Positions 26,041 through 34,736 of a stretch of 64,000 nt of DNA are shown here, piece by piece. The DNA lies in assembly GCA_036657595.1 (NCBI GenBank), contig JAVXFZ010000008.1, forward strand, positions 1 through 64,000. The letters run 5' to 3'. Source of the DNA: Odoribacter sp036657595 (GTDB lineage: Bacteria; Bacteroidota; Bacteroidia; Bacteroidales; Marinifilaceae). The stretch's first letter is position 1. Each line of letters begins with the position of its first letter. The notes under the pieces are model-generated. The model did no database searches, had not been told where the DNA came from, and was given only the letters and a program-made list of their open reading frames with translations. Both the position numbers and the translations under genes were made by a program.

Positions 26041-26721
26041 TTATTTCAAAATAAACTTGTATCCTACCGCATATACCGTTTCTATGTAATCTTCGGCACC
26101 TTGATCTTGTAGTTTTTTCCGTAACTTTCGCATATGGGTGTACAGCGCATCGAAACTGTCGGCTCCTATTCCCATATAGTCGCCCCATAAATGTTCAACA
26201 ATTGCTTCTTTTGTTAACACTCTGTTTTTATTCATAAGCAAATAAGTGAATAAGTCATATTCTTTGCGAGTCAGATCCACTTGATTTTCGTGGATAAATA
26301 CAAAACGAGAATCGGGAAAAATCCTTATTTCATTGTAAAAAAATTCTCTTTGTCCTCCGAATTGCCGTCTGCGAATGACAGATTTTAGGCGGGCATTTAA
26401 TTCTGATAAATGAAAAGGTTTAGCTAAATAATCGTCTGCACCGATCTCTAATCCCTCTATCTTATCTCCGGTGGAATTACGGGCAGAAATAATAATAATG
26501 CCGGCGTTCGATTGTGCTTTTTTTAATTGATGGACAATATCCAATCCGTTTCCGTCCGGTAATGTGAGATCGACAATAACACAATCGTAATCATAAAGGC
26601 TTGTTTTTTCTTTGGCTGTTGTATAATTGTAAGCGCATTCACAAATGTAACCTTCACTATGAAAGTAATTTTCAATGGATACAGCTAATTCTTTTTCGTC
26701 TTCAATGATCAATATCTTCAT
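26041..26721 (-). CDS. OmpR-family response regulator
   Basis: DNA-binding partner of the adjacent kinase. The 226 residues comprise a receiver domain with acidic pocket E7/D8, phospho-acceptor D51 in VDLTLPDGNG and Lys in YLAKPF, followed by a winged-helix domain with RKEYDLFTYLL and the recognition region DSFDALYTHMRKLRKKL. Normal length for OmpR/PhoB. It is transcribed away from the lipoprotein gene at 26946, and the 224-bp divergent region likely contains its operator. Confidence 0.94.
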   Translation of the reverse strand: MKILIIEDEKELAVSIENYFHSEGYICECAYNYTTAKEKTSLYDYDCVIVDLTLPDGNGLDIVHQLKKAQSNAGIIIISARNSTGDKIEGLEIGADDYLAKPFHLSELNARLKSVIRRRQFGGQREFFYNEIRIFPDSRFVFIHENQVDLTRKEYDLFTYLLMNKNRVLTKEAIVEHLWGDYMGIGADSFDALYTHMRKLRKKLQDQGAEDYIETVYAVGYKFILK

Positions 26722-26945
26722 ATTTCCCTTTATCAGTAAGTATAAGCAATGAACTTTCTGTCCAAAATTAAATAATAAAATGTATACAACCGATAACTTT
26801 CAAAATAAATGTCAAAAAAACTTATTATTTATAGTAATGTTCAGAATTTCTTTAGAATTGAATCCTTCCTTTGCGAAACAAATTGAATAATTCTTGTTTT
26901 ATAAACAGGAAAACGAAAGATTAATTTTAACTAAAAATTTTACTT

Positions 26946-27920
26946 ATGAAGATCAGACTATTAATTTTAGGATTACTTTTCGCAACAGGAGCGTGTATCG
27001 TTGCTTGTAGTGAAGACGATGACAACGGTGGGACAAACGGTGTTCATATCGGTAACAAAGAGAAGGCTTTATTAAGCAAATATCCTCAGGCTGAGAATTT
27101 CCAATGGAAAAAAAGTAAAGATCAGAAGTATGATATTGCTACCTTCATTTTGTCTAAAGTTCCCTCGAAGGCGGCTGCAACTCCTACGGATACAGTGAAT
27201 GTATGGTTTGGAGAAAATGAAAAAATGCGTTTAATCGATGAGGAAATTGCTTTTGAAGCACTGCCGGAAGCTGTAAAGAGTAAATTTGCAAAGACTAACA
27301 GTATCTTGGACAAATCGTTGTATAGCGATGTGAAACAATGGGAAATGGACGATGTTTATAAATTAGAACGCGACGGAGTTGTTTCTTATAAAATTGAAAT
27401 GGAAAACATAGCAACAGAAAAGGAATATGATCTTTACTATGATGCTTTGGGTATTCTGATAAAAGAAGTGGAAGATATGGATGAGGAGGAAGACGAAGCA
27501 CCTCTTGAAATACCGGAAGATATAAAAAATTGGGTGACTAAGAATTATGCCGGTGCTGAAATCTTGGATTTTGAAATGGAAGAAGAGAATGGTGTGAAGC
27601 TATACGAATTGGATTTGAAACAAGGAAAATTGATTATTGAGATTGAATTGAGTGCAGATCTGATTGCTACGGAAGAGTATAATTACCCAACTCCTGAAGC
27701 TTTACCTGCTGAGATTTTGGCAAAATTGAAAGAAGTGATTGCTAAACAAGCCGTATATGCGTTAACTGATATTGATGATATTGAAATGACGAAAGAAAAC
27801 GGTTCGGAAATTTATAGCATTGAATTTGAAAAAGGGAAAGTTGAATGTTCATTAAGTATCATTAAGGATAGTAAGAATCAGATTACTACTGAAGGAATGC
27901 TACCTGAAACAGAGGAGTAA
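26946..27920 (+). CDS. PepSY-like (BLIP-like) lipoprotein
   Basis: Envelope lipoprotein of 324 residues with a signal peptide and lipobox ending at C21 (IVAC) and an acidic SEDDD start to the mature part. Two or three related beta-alpha units follow, with recurring patterns like KWE/FEMEE...YELDLKQGKLIIEIELS, typical of the PepSY-like family common in Bacteroides. Residues about 178-186 are a run of acidic residues. It is divergent from a two-component system, an arrangement often seen when the lipoprotein is under that system's control. Function is unknown. Confidence 0.8.
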   Translation: MKIRLLILGLLFATGACIVACSEDDDNGGTNGVHIGNKEKALLSKYPQAENFQWKKSKDQKYDIATFILSKVPSKAAATPTDTVNVWFGENEKMRLIDEEIAFEALPEAVKSKFAKTNSILDKSLYSDVKQWEMDDVYKLERDGVVSYKIEMENIATEKEYDLYYDALGILIKEVEDMDEEEDEAPLEIPEDIKNWVTKNYAGAEILDFEMEEENGVKLYELDLKQGKLIIEIELSADLIATEEYNYPTPEALPAEILAKLKEVIAKQAVYALTDIDDIEMTKENGSEIYSIEFEKGKVECSLSIIKDSKNQITTEGMLPETEE

Positions 27921-27948
27921 ATCCTTGAATAGGAGATACAAAAACGAA

Positions 27949-27990
27949 AAAGTGTGTGTAAAAATTGATTTTTTTGCACACATTTTTTTT
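27949..27990 (+). terminator. Intrinsic terminator after the lipoprotein gene
   Basis: GTGTGTG and CACAC arms with A/T extension enclose a short loop, followed by a run of T8. It lies about 30 bp after the stop. Confidence 0.75.
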
Positions 27991-28223
27991 ATATCTTTTC
28001 TGGAACCCCAAATTTTATTTGCAGAAAAAGTTAAGTAAGAATGCTGTTTTGTTTATTAAATTTATCTCTTGTGCTATTTTAGAAAGTTAAGTGGCTTCTA
28101 ATTTTATTGTAGAGTATGTCACTATATTCAAAAATCTACACTTTCTAAGATGCAGCTGAGAGCAATTTATTTCCATAAATAAGTTTGCATTTGAGATATT
28201 TTGAAAAGCTTTTCGACATAGGC
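27991..28223. other. AT-rich gap with no gene seen
   Basis: No coding frame is supportable. Two near-identical short strings (AAAGTTAAGT at about 28027 and 28084) recur. The region coincides with the left edge of a zone whose strand composition differs from its surroundings. Confidence 0.4.
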
Positions 28224-28457
28224 TTACCACAGCAGTCCTATACGTTGAATCGCGTTTCCATTCAATGCATTATGCGATTTCTCGCGAGCATACTGCACCT
28301 CCTGATCCGGATGAAAGATCATTTCGGCTGACAATCTTCGACTGAGTACGACCATTCCATAAGTTCTCTTCAAATTATTTGCCGCATAGACTTGTTGAAT
28401 CAGCCACTCAATTTTTTTCAAGTAACAAATGAATAACAAAAATATACTTCGAAACAA
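28224..28457 (-). pseudogene. Coding-like remnant without an ATG start
   Basis: A 77-codon minus frame opens directly after a stop codon with TTG as its only early start. Its codon use and helical, charged sequence (for example KRTYGMVVLSRRLSAEM) look coding, but I do not recognise a family. It lies downstream of the nqr terminator and could be the 3' end of a gene lost by rearrangement. Confidence 0.3.
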
Positions 28458-28506
28458 CTAAGTTGTAGAAAGTTACATTTCATCTGTTGAAATGCTATAA
28501 AATAAG

Positions 28507-28532
28507 GAAAGCCCTTATTTATAAGGGCTTTC
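28507..28532 (-). terminator. Terminator of the nqr operon
   Basis: GAAAGCCCTTAT (28507-28518) and ATAAGGGCTTTC (28521-28532) are perfect 12-base arms with a 2-base spacer. It lies just past the nqrF stop on the minus strand. Confidence 0.75.
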
Positions 28533-28561
28533 TATACTAAACTGATCTATTCTCCTCTCAA

Positions 28562-29827
28562 CTATCCACCAAAGTTATCGTACATCACATTTTCATCGGG
28601 TACACCTAAATCATACAGCATCTTGGTGACGGCTGAAATCATCATAGGAGGTCCACACAGATAATATTCAATATCTTCAGGATTCTCGTGATTCTTGAGA
28701 TAATTCTCAAAAATGACTTGGTGGATAAACCCGGTAGGACCTGTCCAATGATCTTCCGGTTGCGGGCTGTCAAGGGCGAGAGTCCAATGGAAATTCGGAT
28801 GTTCAGCTGCTATCTGGTCGAACTCATTTTTATAAGGAGCTTCTTTCAACGAACGGGCACCATACCAGAAACTAACTTTACGTTTGGTATCCATTGTTTT
28901 AAAGAGATTGAAGATGTGCGAGCGCATAGGAGCCATTCCCGCACCGCCACCGATAAACATCATCTCATTGTTCGTGTCACGCAGGAAGAACTCTCCGTAA
29001 GGGCCGGAAATAGTTACTTTATCTCCCGGTTTGCGAGAGAAAATGTAAGAAGAGCAAATACCCGGATTTACAGGTGCAAAGCCTCCAATGGCGCGATCGA
29101 ACGGTGGTGTGGCAATACGGATATTTAACATCACAATATTACCTTCTGCCGGGTGATTAGCCATAGAATAAGCCCGGTAAGTAGCCTCCGGATTGTGCAT
29201 TTTTAGATTGAACATCTTCATTCGTTCCCAGTCAGCCTTATAAGCATCGCTGATATTAAAAGTCTGGAAGTCCACATCAATAGCCGGCACATCAATTTGG
29301 ATGTAGCCACCTGATTTAAATTTCAGACTTTCTCCTTCAGGAAGTTTGACAACAAACTCTTTCAGGAAGGTTGAGATATTATTGTTAGAAACAACTTCGC
29401 ATTCCCATTTCTTGATGCCAAGTACGGCTTCCGGAATGCGCATTTCGATGTTTTCTTTCACTTTCACTTGACAAGCCAATCGCCAATCTTCGTGTTGTTG
29501 TTTGTAAGAGAAAAAACCGGTTTCGGTCGGGAGGATTGAGCCTGCACCTGAATCGACCTGACATTTACACATACCGCAAGAGCCTTTTCCACCACACGCC
29601 GAGGGTAAAAAGATTTTTTGACTGCCGAGGGTAGAAAGCAAAGAGCTTCCCGGATCTGTCGTTAACACTCGTTCGCCGTTGTTGATGCTGATTTTCACTT
29701 CACCTTTCGCTGTCAATTTAGCTTTTGCGAACAAAAGCATTCCGACAAGCAGCAGGGTGACAATCAAAAATACCACAATACCGGCTGTAAGGATTGTTGT
29801 ATTTATTGCTAATAGTACCATTATCAT
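28562..29827 (-). CDS. nqrF: Na+-translocating NADH:quinone reductase subunit F
   Basis: NADH-oxidising entry subunit of the Na+-NQR pump, carrying FAD and a 2Fe-2S cluster. The 421 residues have an N-terminal membrane helix (about 12-32), the ferredoxin domain with Cys 78, 84, 87 and 119 (ACGGKGSCGMCKC), the FAD block YRAYSMAN, and the NADH-binding block FIGGGAGMAPMRSHI. It may start at M1 or M3 (two codons later). Last gene of the nqrABCDEF operon, 15 bp after nqrE, and followed by a perfect hairpin. Confidence 0.97.
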   Translation of the reverse strand: MIMVLLAINTTILTAGIVVFLIVTLLLVGMLLFAKAKLTAKGEVKISINNGERVLTTDPGSSLLSTLGSQKIFLPSACGGKGSCGMCKCQVDSGAGSILPTETGFFSYKQQHEDWRLACQVKVKENIEMRIPEAVLGIKKWECEVVSNNNISTFLKEFVVKLPEGESLKFKSGGYIQIDVPAIDVDFQTFNISDAYKADWERMKMFNLKMHNPEATYRAYSMANHPAEGNIVMLNIRIATPPFDRAIGGFAPVNPGICSSYIFSRKPGDKVTISGPYGEFFLRDTNNEMMFIGGGAGMAPMRSHIFNLFKTMDTKRKVSFWYGARSLKEAPYKNEFDQIAAEHPNFHWTLALDSPQPEDHWTGPTGFIHQVIFENYLKNHENPEDIEYYLCGPPMMISAVTKMLYDLGVPDENVMYDNFGG

Positions 29828-29842
29828 TTCAGATTTAGAATT

Positions 29843-30607
29843 TTACTTTTCAGGTTGAGCGTTTTCATCCGCCTGAGGTGTTTCAATGATTGTGTCTGCC
29901 GGTTGAATTGTATCGTTTACAACAGCTTCCGGTTGTTCTGGGAGTATTTCTACTTGTTCGGCAACAGTTGGTTGAGCTTTCAGCTTTTCCAGGTCGATGC
30001 CTAAGAAACTCATAAAAGAAATAGCCATCAAGCCGGTGACAATAAACGTGATACCAATTCCACGTAGTGGAGCCGGAATGTCTGAATATTTCAGCTTCTC
30101 ACGAATAGCAGCAATGCCGACAATAGCCAGCATCCAGCCAATGCCGGAACCCAGTCCGAAAGTGGTCGCTTCGGCTACTGAAGAATATCCTCTTTCCTGC
30201 ATAAACAGCGAGGCACCCATAATAGCGCAGTTCACAGCAATCAAGGGCAGAAAAATACCCAATTGGTTATAAAGAGCGGGTGTAAATTTCTCTACCACCA
30301 TTTCTACTAATTGTGTGATGGCTGCAATAACGGCGATAAACATAATGAAACTGAGGAAACTCAAGTCGATGGTGGCGGCTTCGTCGCCTAACAACCAAGA
30401 GAGAGCCCCTGCTTTCAGTACATAATTATCGAGCATATAGTTCACTGGCACCGTGATCAAAAGTACGAACACAACAGCGATTCCTAATCCGAAAGAGGTC
30501 TTTACTGTTTTCGACACAGCCAGATAAGAGCACATTCCGAGGAAGTAGGCAAATATCATGTTGTCGATAAAGATAGACCGGACAAATATGTTTAACAGAT
30601 TTTCCAT
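29843..30607 (-). CDS. nqrE: Na+-NQR subunit E, with long C-terminal extension
   Basis: Membrane subunit of the sodium pump holding part of the intramembrane iron centre with NqrD. The first 205 or so residues are six helices typical of NqrE, including the NCAIMGASLF region with its conserved Cys. Beyond the usual end at about 200 residues there is a 45-50 residue tail, acidic and rich in P, Q, E and T, with repeated short segments such as QPE and ADTI/NDTI. This tail is probably disordered and soluble. nqrD lies 25 bp upstream and nqrF 15 bp downstream. Confidence 0.95.
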   Translation of the reverse strand: MENLLNIFVRSIFIDNMIFAYFLGMCSYLAVSKTVKTSFGLGIAVVFVLLITVPVNYMLDNYVLKAGALSWLLGDEAATIDLSFLSFIMFIAVIAAITQLVEMVVEKFTPALYNQLGIFLPLIAVNCAIMGASLFMQERGYSSVAEATTFGLGSGIGWMLAIVGIAAIREKLKYSDIPAPLRGIGITFIVTGLMAISFMSFLGIDLEKLKAQPTVAEQVEILPEQPEAVVNDTIQPADTIIETPQADENAQPEK

Positions 30608-30632
30608 TTTTTCTGTATCTCTTTTTGATTAA

Positions 30633-31274
30633 TTATTTTTCAATTAAATCCTTATTCCTTGAGCGGTGGACCCAAATAATGATACCCACCAAAATCAAAG
30701 CCATCGGAGGCAGAATCATCAATCCGTTGTTGGCATATCCCCATTCATAACAAATGGAAGGGATCACTTTAAAACCGAATAAAGATCCACTGCCTAACAG
30801 TTCGCGGAATACAGCCACAATCACAAGGATGAGTCCATAACCCAGCCCGTTGCCGATGCCATCCAGTAAAGAAGGCCACGGTTTATTGGCTAATGCAAAG
30901 GCTTCAATACGTCCCATAATAATACAGTTCGTAATGATCAGTCCTACGAATACAGACAATTGCTTACTGATATCGTAGGCATAAGCTTTCAACAATTGAT
31001 CCACCACGATCACCAACGCTGCAACGACCACCAACTGAACGATGATACGAATACGTGTAGGAATAGTATTTCTCAATAGAGAAAGGATTACATTGGAAAA
31101 TGCTGTCACGGCAGTTACCGAAAGTGCCATCACAATGGCAGGTTGCAATTTGGCAGTCACCGCGAGAGCAGAGCATATACCCAGAATCTGAATGATGACC
31201 GGGTTATTTTTGCTCAACGGACCGAGTAAGAGCTGACGGTTCTTGGCTGAAAATAATGTCTCTTTTTCGCTCAT
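30633..31274 (-). CDS. nqrD: Na+-NQR subunit D
   Basis: Membrane subunit pairing with NqrE in a pseudo-symmetric arrangement around the iron centre. The 213 residues form six helices, with LGICSALAVT and TNCIIMGRIEAFA carrying the conserved Cys residues of the two half-helices. Length is normal. It starts two bases after the nqrC stop, indicating tight coupling. Confidence 0.96.
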   Translation of the reverse strand: MSEKETLFSAKNRQLLLGPLSKNNPVIIQILGICSALAVTAKLQPAIVMALSVTAVTAFSNVILSLLRNTIPTRIRIIVQLVVVAALVIVVDQLLKAYAYDISKQLSVFVGLIITNCIIMGRIEAFALANKPWPSLLDGIGNGLGYGLILVIVAVFRELLGSGSLFGFKVIPSICYEWGYANNGLMILPPMALILVGIIIWVHRSRNKDLIEK

Positions 31275-31276
31275 TA

Positions 31277-31963
31277 TTATTTACTTTTTAAGAATGATTC
31301 GTAACAGGTTAAATAGGCTTTGATCATATTTTCAACTCCTTTGGAGGTAATCGTACCGCCAGAAATAGCATCTACTTCGTGTGTACCGACAGAGCCTCCG
31401 CCTTTTTTGACTAAAATAGATACCAATTGAGAATTTTCGAAGATCATTTTCCCATTAAATTGCGTTTGAAATTTACTATCCGTAATTTCCGCACCCAATC
31501 CGGGGGTTTCGCTCTTATGGTCGAAAACCGTTCCATAGATGGTATTCTTATCATCATTCAGAGAAATATATCCCCATACCGGACCCCAAAGTCCTTTACC
31601 GTAGATTGGAAGAATATATTTGGTGCTTCCGTCGATATTGGCGACAAACACGGGAAGGAGCTTTTCTCCGCACGTTTTTTTCGCTTGTTGAGCCAAGTCG
31701 ATAGTAAAAGCATCTCCTGTCACTTCTTCTCCTTTAGAGTTGACGACAAATTGTTTAACGATGTATTTTTCAAATTCCTCTTTTGAATTTTCCGCTGTGG
31801 AAGGAATATTCACGGAGCGCAGAATATTCTGTCTTTTCTCATTCTCAATATTCCTATTCTGTGCAGGTTGAAGCGAAAGGGCTACGATAGCCAACAGGGC
31901 TGCCACAACGACTACCAGTACTATGGAATAGAGGAATGTATATGTATTTCCTTGTTTATTCAT
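31277..31963 (-). CDS. nqrC: Na+-NQR subunit C (covalent FMN)
   Basis: Periplasmic FMN-carrying subunit anchored by one helix (about 11-31). FMN attaches to the Thr of the flavinylation motif; here it reads SGGTIT (201-206), with Thr204 as acceptor, compared with the usual S(G/A)AT. Length of 228 residues is slightly below the proteobacterial type. FMN is added by ApbE, which is not encoded in this window. nqrD follows after two bases. Confidence 0.96.
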   Translation of the reverse strand: MNKQGNTYTFLYSIVLVVVVAALLAIVALSLQPAQNRNIENEKRQNILRSVNIPSTAENSKEEFEKYIVKQFVVNSKGEEVTGDAFTIDLAQQAKKTCGEKLLPVFVANIDGSTKYILPIYGKGLWGPVWGYISLNDDKNTIYGTVFDHKSETPGLGAEITDSKFQTQFNGKMIFENSQLVSILVKKGGGSVGTHEVDAISGGTITSKGVENMIKAYLTCYESFLKSK

Positions 31964-31981
31964 CTTATTTTTGATTTTTGA

Positions 31982-33136
31982 TCAATCAGCAATTACTTTA
32001 GCTCTTTTCAAGCGGCGTTTGATATTGGCTTGTACGACAAACCAGTCAATTAACGGTGCAAAGGTATTCAGTAGCAAAATAGCCAGCATCATACCTTCCG
32101 GATAGCCGGGGTTGATACAACGGATAATGATCGCCATACAGCCAACTAAAAGTCCGTAGACATATTTACCGGCATTTGTCTGAGCTGATGTAACAGGATC
32201 GGTTGCCATAAACACGGCTCCGAAGGCAAATCCACCCATCACCAGTTCCTCTAAAGCAGTGATGTGAGCATACGGATTAGATTCCGGTAATACAGCTTGC
32301 AGTAAAGATGCCATCAGAAATCCACCGACAAATACCGAAAACATTGTTCTCCAACTGGCTACATTGGTCAGCAAAAGAATCACCGCACCAATCAGGATGC
32401 AGAAGGTAGACGTTTCTCCGATAGATCCCGGGATGAGTCCCCAAAACATCGTACTCATATCGTGTGTCATCGGTAGACCTAAAGCAGCTTCTGCCAGCGG
32501 GGTGGCTCCGGAAAAGGTATCCGGTTTATCGGCAATCCAGACCAAATCACCCGAAATTTTCGAGGGATAAGAGAAAAAGAAAAAGGCACGTGCCAACAGA
32601 GCGGGGTTCCAGATGTTCATTCCCGTTCCTCCAAAGATTTCTTTTCCTATAATCACAGCGAAGGCTGTTGACAGAGCGATCATCCACAGGGGAGCTTCCA
32701 CCGGCATAATCATCGGGATCAGCAATCCGGAAACTAAGAAACCTTCATTGATTTCGTGACCTTTGATCTGTGCGACAGCAAATTCAATACCCAATCCTAC
32801 GACATAGGATACGATAATCATCGGCAGCACTTTCCAGAAACCAAAGAAAAATAATTCGCAAAATGTAGCATCGGCTAATGTGCCGATGGCATTAAAATGT
32901 TGGTATCCTACATTATACATACCAAACAAAAGCGCCGGGAGCAGAGCGATCACCACGATGATCATCGTCCTTTTCAAATCAACAGCATCCCGGATATGAG
33001 CGCCGGTTTTCGTTGTATGATTCGGCACGAAAAGAAAAGATTCAAAACCGGTGAAAACAGAATGGAACTTTTCAAATTTCCCTCCCTTTTCAAACAATGG
33101 TTTTTTCTTATCTAAGAAATTTCGTAAAAAATTCAT
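31982..33136 (-). CDS. nqrB: Na+-NQR subunit B
   Basis: Largest membrane subunit, with covalent FMN, riboflavin and the sodium path. The 384 residues carry the flavinylation motif SGAT (209-212; Thr212 as FMN acceptor) and multiple helices. GTGMNIWNPALLARAFFFF precedes it. The protein is shorter than the Vibrio subunit by about 30 residues. nqrC follows after 18 bp, and nqrA lies 92 bp upstream. Confidence 0.96.
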   Translation of the reverse strand: MNFLRNFLDKKKPLFEKGGKFEKFHSVFTGFESFLFVPNHTTKTGAHIRDAVDLKRTMIIVVIALLPALLFGMYNVGYQHFNAIGTLADATFCELFFFGFWKVLPMIIVSYVVGLGIEFAVAQIKGHEINEGFLVSGLLIPMIMPVEAPLWMIALSTAFAVIIGKEIFGGTGMNIWNPALLARAFFFFSYPSKISGDLVWIADKPDTFSGATPLAEAALGLPMTHDMSTMFWGLIPGSIGETSTFCILIGAVILLLTNVASWRTMFSVFVGGFLMASLLQAVLPESNPYAHITALEELVMGGFAFGAVFMATDPVTSAQTNAGKYVYGLLVGCMAIIIRCINPGYPEGMMLAILLLNTFAPLIDWFVVQANIKRRLKRAKVIAD

Positions 33137-33228
33137 ATTATTATAGTTACAAAGTTATAGAGTTACAAAGTTATAGGTATGTTCGGGATTCTTGCGTATC
33201 GCATCATCCTTTATGACCTTTACGACTT

Positions 33229-34584
33229 TTAATTGGTTTCCTTCATAATTAATTCGATACCTTGATTCACAATCTGTTGAACCGGAATCTTAGACGTACA
33301 AACAAATTCACACAAAGCCATATCTTCCGGTGCCACTTCGTAAATACCGAGTTGCTCCATCTGGTCGATGTCGTTAGCCAAGATAGCTTTCAACAAATAC
33401 ACCGGATAAATATCCATCGGGAACACCTTTTCATATTGTCCTGTCATCACAAATGCCCGACGTTCGCCGTGGTAGTTGCTATCAAGTGTGTAATGTTTAT
33501 TCGGACACAGGAAAGAAGGAAACAACTTAGAAGCTGAAAACTTATTAAAGCCGGGGGTTGCCCAACCTAAAAATTCATATTGATCGCCTTCCGGTATCAC
33601 AGTCACCTGATTGTCATAAAACCCTAAAAAACCGTTTGCTTCCACTCTTGTTCCTGTCAAAACGTTTCCGGAGATCAGCCGTTGTTTCACCAACTCTTTC
33701 AATTTCCCTGTCGTGATACTTTCCATCGAAGCACCGATGATACTGTGATAATAAACTGGCTTTGTCACTTCCGATCCGGTCAGAGCAATAATTTTCCGAG
33801 CATCAAAATGACCTTCATTGAAAAGACGACCGATCGTCACAACATCTTGAATATTAACCACCCAAACAGATTCACCTTTATTAATAGGATTCAAGTGATG
33901 AATCTGTATGCCGGTATTTCCGGCAGGATGAGCTCCGGCAAAATAATTAATATCTACGTTCTGTAATTTCGTAAAAACTGACGTGGTAGGTGTGCCTTCC
34001 CGCAGATTCAGATTCACATTCTTATTACAAAGTTTTTTCAGACAATTAATACCACTTTGCAAATCCTTTTCGCACCCCGTCAATATAAAATCATAATCCG
34101 GTGCGAGTGGGGCAGAGTCAAAAGCTGAAACAAAAATAGCCTTGGGGGTGATTGTCGGATCAGCAATTACATCAAACGGGCGTTGTTTAATCAAAGGCCA
34201 TATACCGCTATCCAGCAATTTCCCGATGACTTCATCTCTCGTCAATTGATTGGCATCACCTTTCCCGAAATCCCGGTACTGAGTGACGGCATCCATCTTT
34301 ATAATTACTTCCAATAGCTTTCTTCTTTCACCGCGGTTGATATTGTCAATCCTTCCGCTGCTCGGTGCCGTGAATTTAATTTCAGGATGTGCTTTGTCAG
34401 TAAATAAGACATCGCCTGCTTTCACATCATCGCCGACCTTTACCATAAGCTTTGGGGTGATTGATCGGAAATCTGTTGGTTTTACGGCACAATAAGTTAT
34501 TTCCCTCATTGGCTGCACCACTCTTTCCGCTTCTCCATTCAGCTTAATATCAAGGCCTTTTTTTAATTTGATTACCTTGGACAT
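33229..34584 (-). CDS. nqrA: Na+-NQR subunit A
   Basis: Cytoplasmic quinone-associated subunit without cofactor, first gene of the operon. The 451 residues show an N-terminal barrel-sandwich region (KLKKGLDIKL and TAPSSGRIDNINRGERR), a Rossmann-like middle and the AGAHPAGNTGIQIHHLNPI block typical of NqrA and the RnfC family. Length is normal. A minus-strand -7 element (34690-34683) and a palindrome (34645-34662) lie upstream in the region shared with the divergent T9SS plug gene. Confidence 0.96.
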   Translation of the reverse strand: MSKVIKLKKGLDIKLNGEAERVVQPMREITYCAVKPTDFRSITPKLMVKVGDDVKAGDVLFTDKAHPEIKFTAPSSGRIDNINRGERRKLLEVIIKMDAVTQYRDFGKGDANQLTRDEVIGKLLDSGIWPLIKQRPFDVIADPTITPKAIFVSAFDSAPLAPDYDFILTGCEKDLQSGINCLKKLCNKNVNLNLREGTPTTSVFTKLQNVDINYFAGAHPAGNTGIQIHHLNPINKGESVWVVNIQDVVTIGRLFNEGHFDARKIIALTGSEVTKPVYYHSIIGASMESITTGKLKELVKQRLISGNVLTGTRVEANGFLGFYDNQVTVIPEGDQYEFLGWATPGFNKFSASKLFPSFLCPNKHYTLDSNYHGERRAFVMTGQYEKVFPMDIYPVYLLKAILANDIDQMEQLGIYEVAPEDMALCEFVCTSKIPVQQIVNQGIELIMKETN

Positions 34585-34644
34585 ATTATTTATAAATATT
34601 AATAATTAAATATATGCATATAAAAAAATAAAAAGAAATACTAA

Positions 34645-34662
34645 ATCAGTCGCTCGACTGAT
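34645..34662. promoter_or_regulatory. Palindrome in the nqrA leader region
   Basis: ATCAGTCG and CGACTGAT are perfect 8-base arms with a 2-base spacer, between the nqrA start codon and its candidate promoter. It could be a repressor site or an RNA hairpin. Confidence 0.4.
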
Positions 34663-34682
34663 GGTTTTCTACAAATAAGCCA

Positions 34683-34690
34683 CAAATATA
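34683..34690 (-). promoter_or_regulatory. -7 element of the nqr operon
   Basis: TATATTTG on the minus strand matches TAnnTTTG, about 100 bases upstream of nqrA. Confidence 0.4.
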
Positions 34691-34703
34691 CAAACCTATT
34701 ACG

Positions 34704-34711
34704 TAATTTTG
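34704..34711 (+). promoter_or_regulatory. -7 element of the T9SS plug gene
   Basis: TAATTTTG matches TAnnTTTG, 26 bases before the ATG of the divergent gene, about 20 bases from the opposing nqr element. Confidence 0.4.
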
Positions 34712-34736
34712 TCGTTAATTAGATTTTAATTTATTG

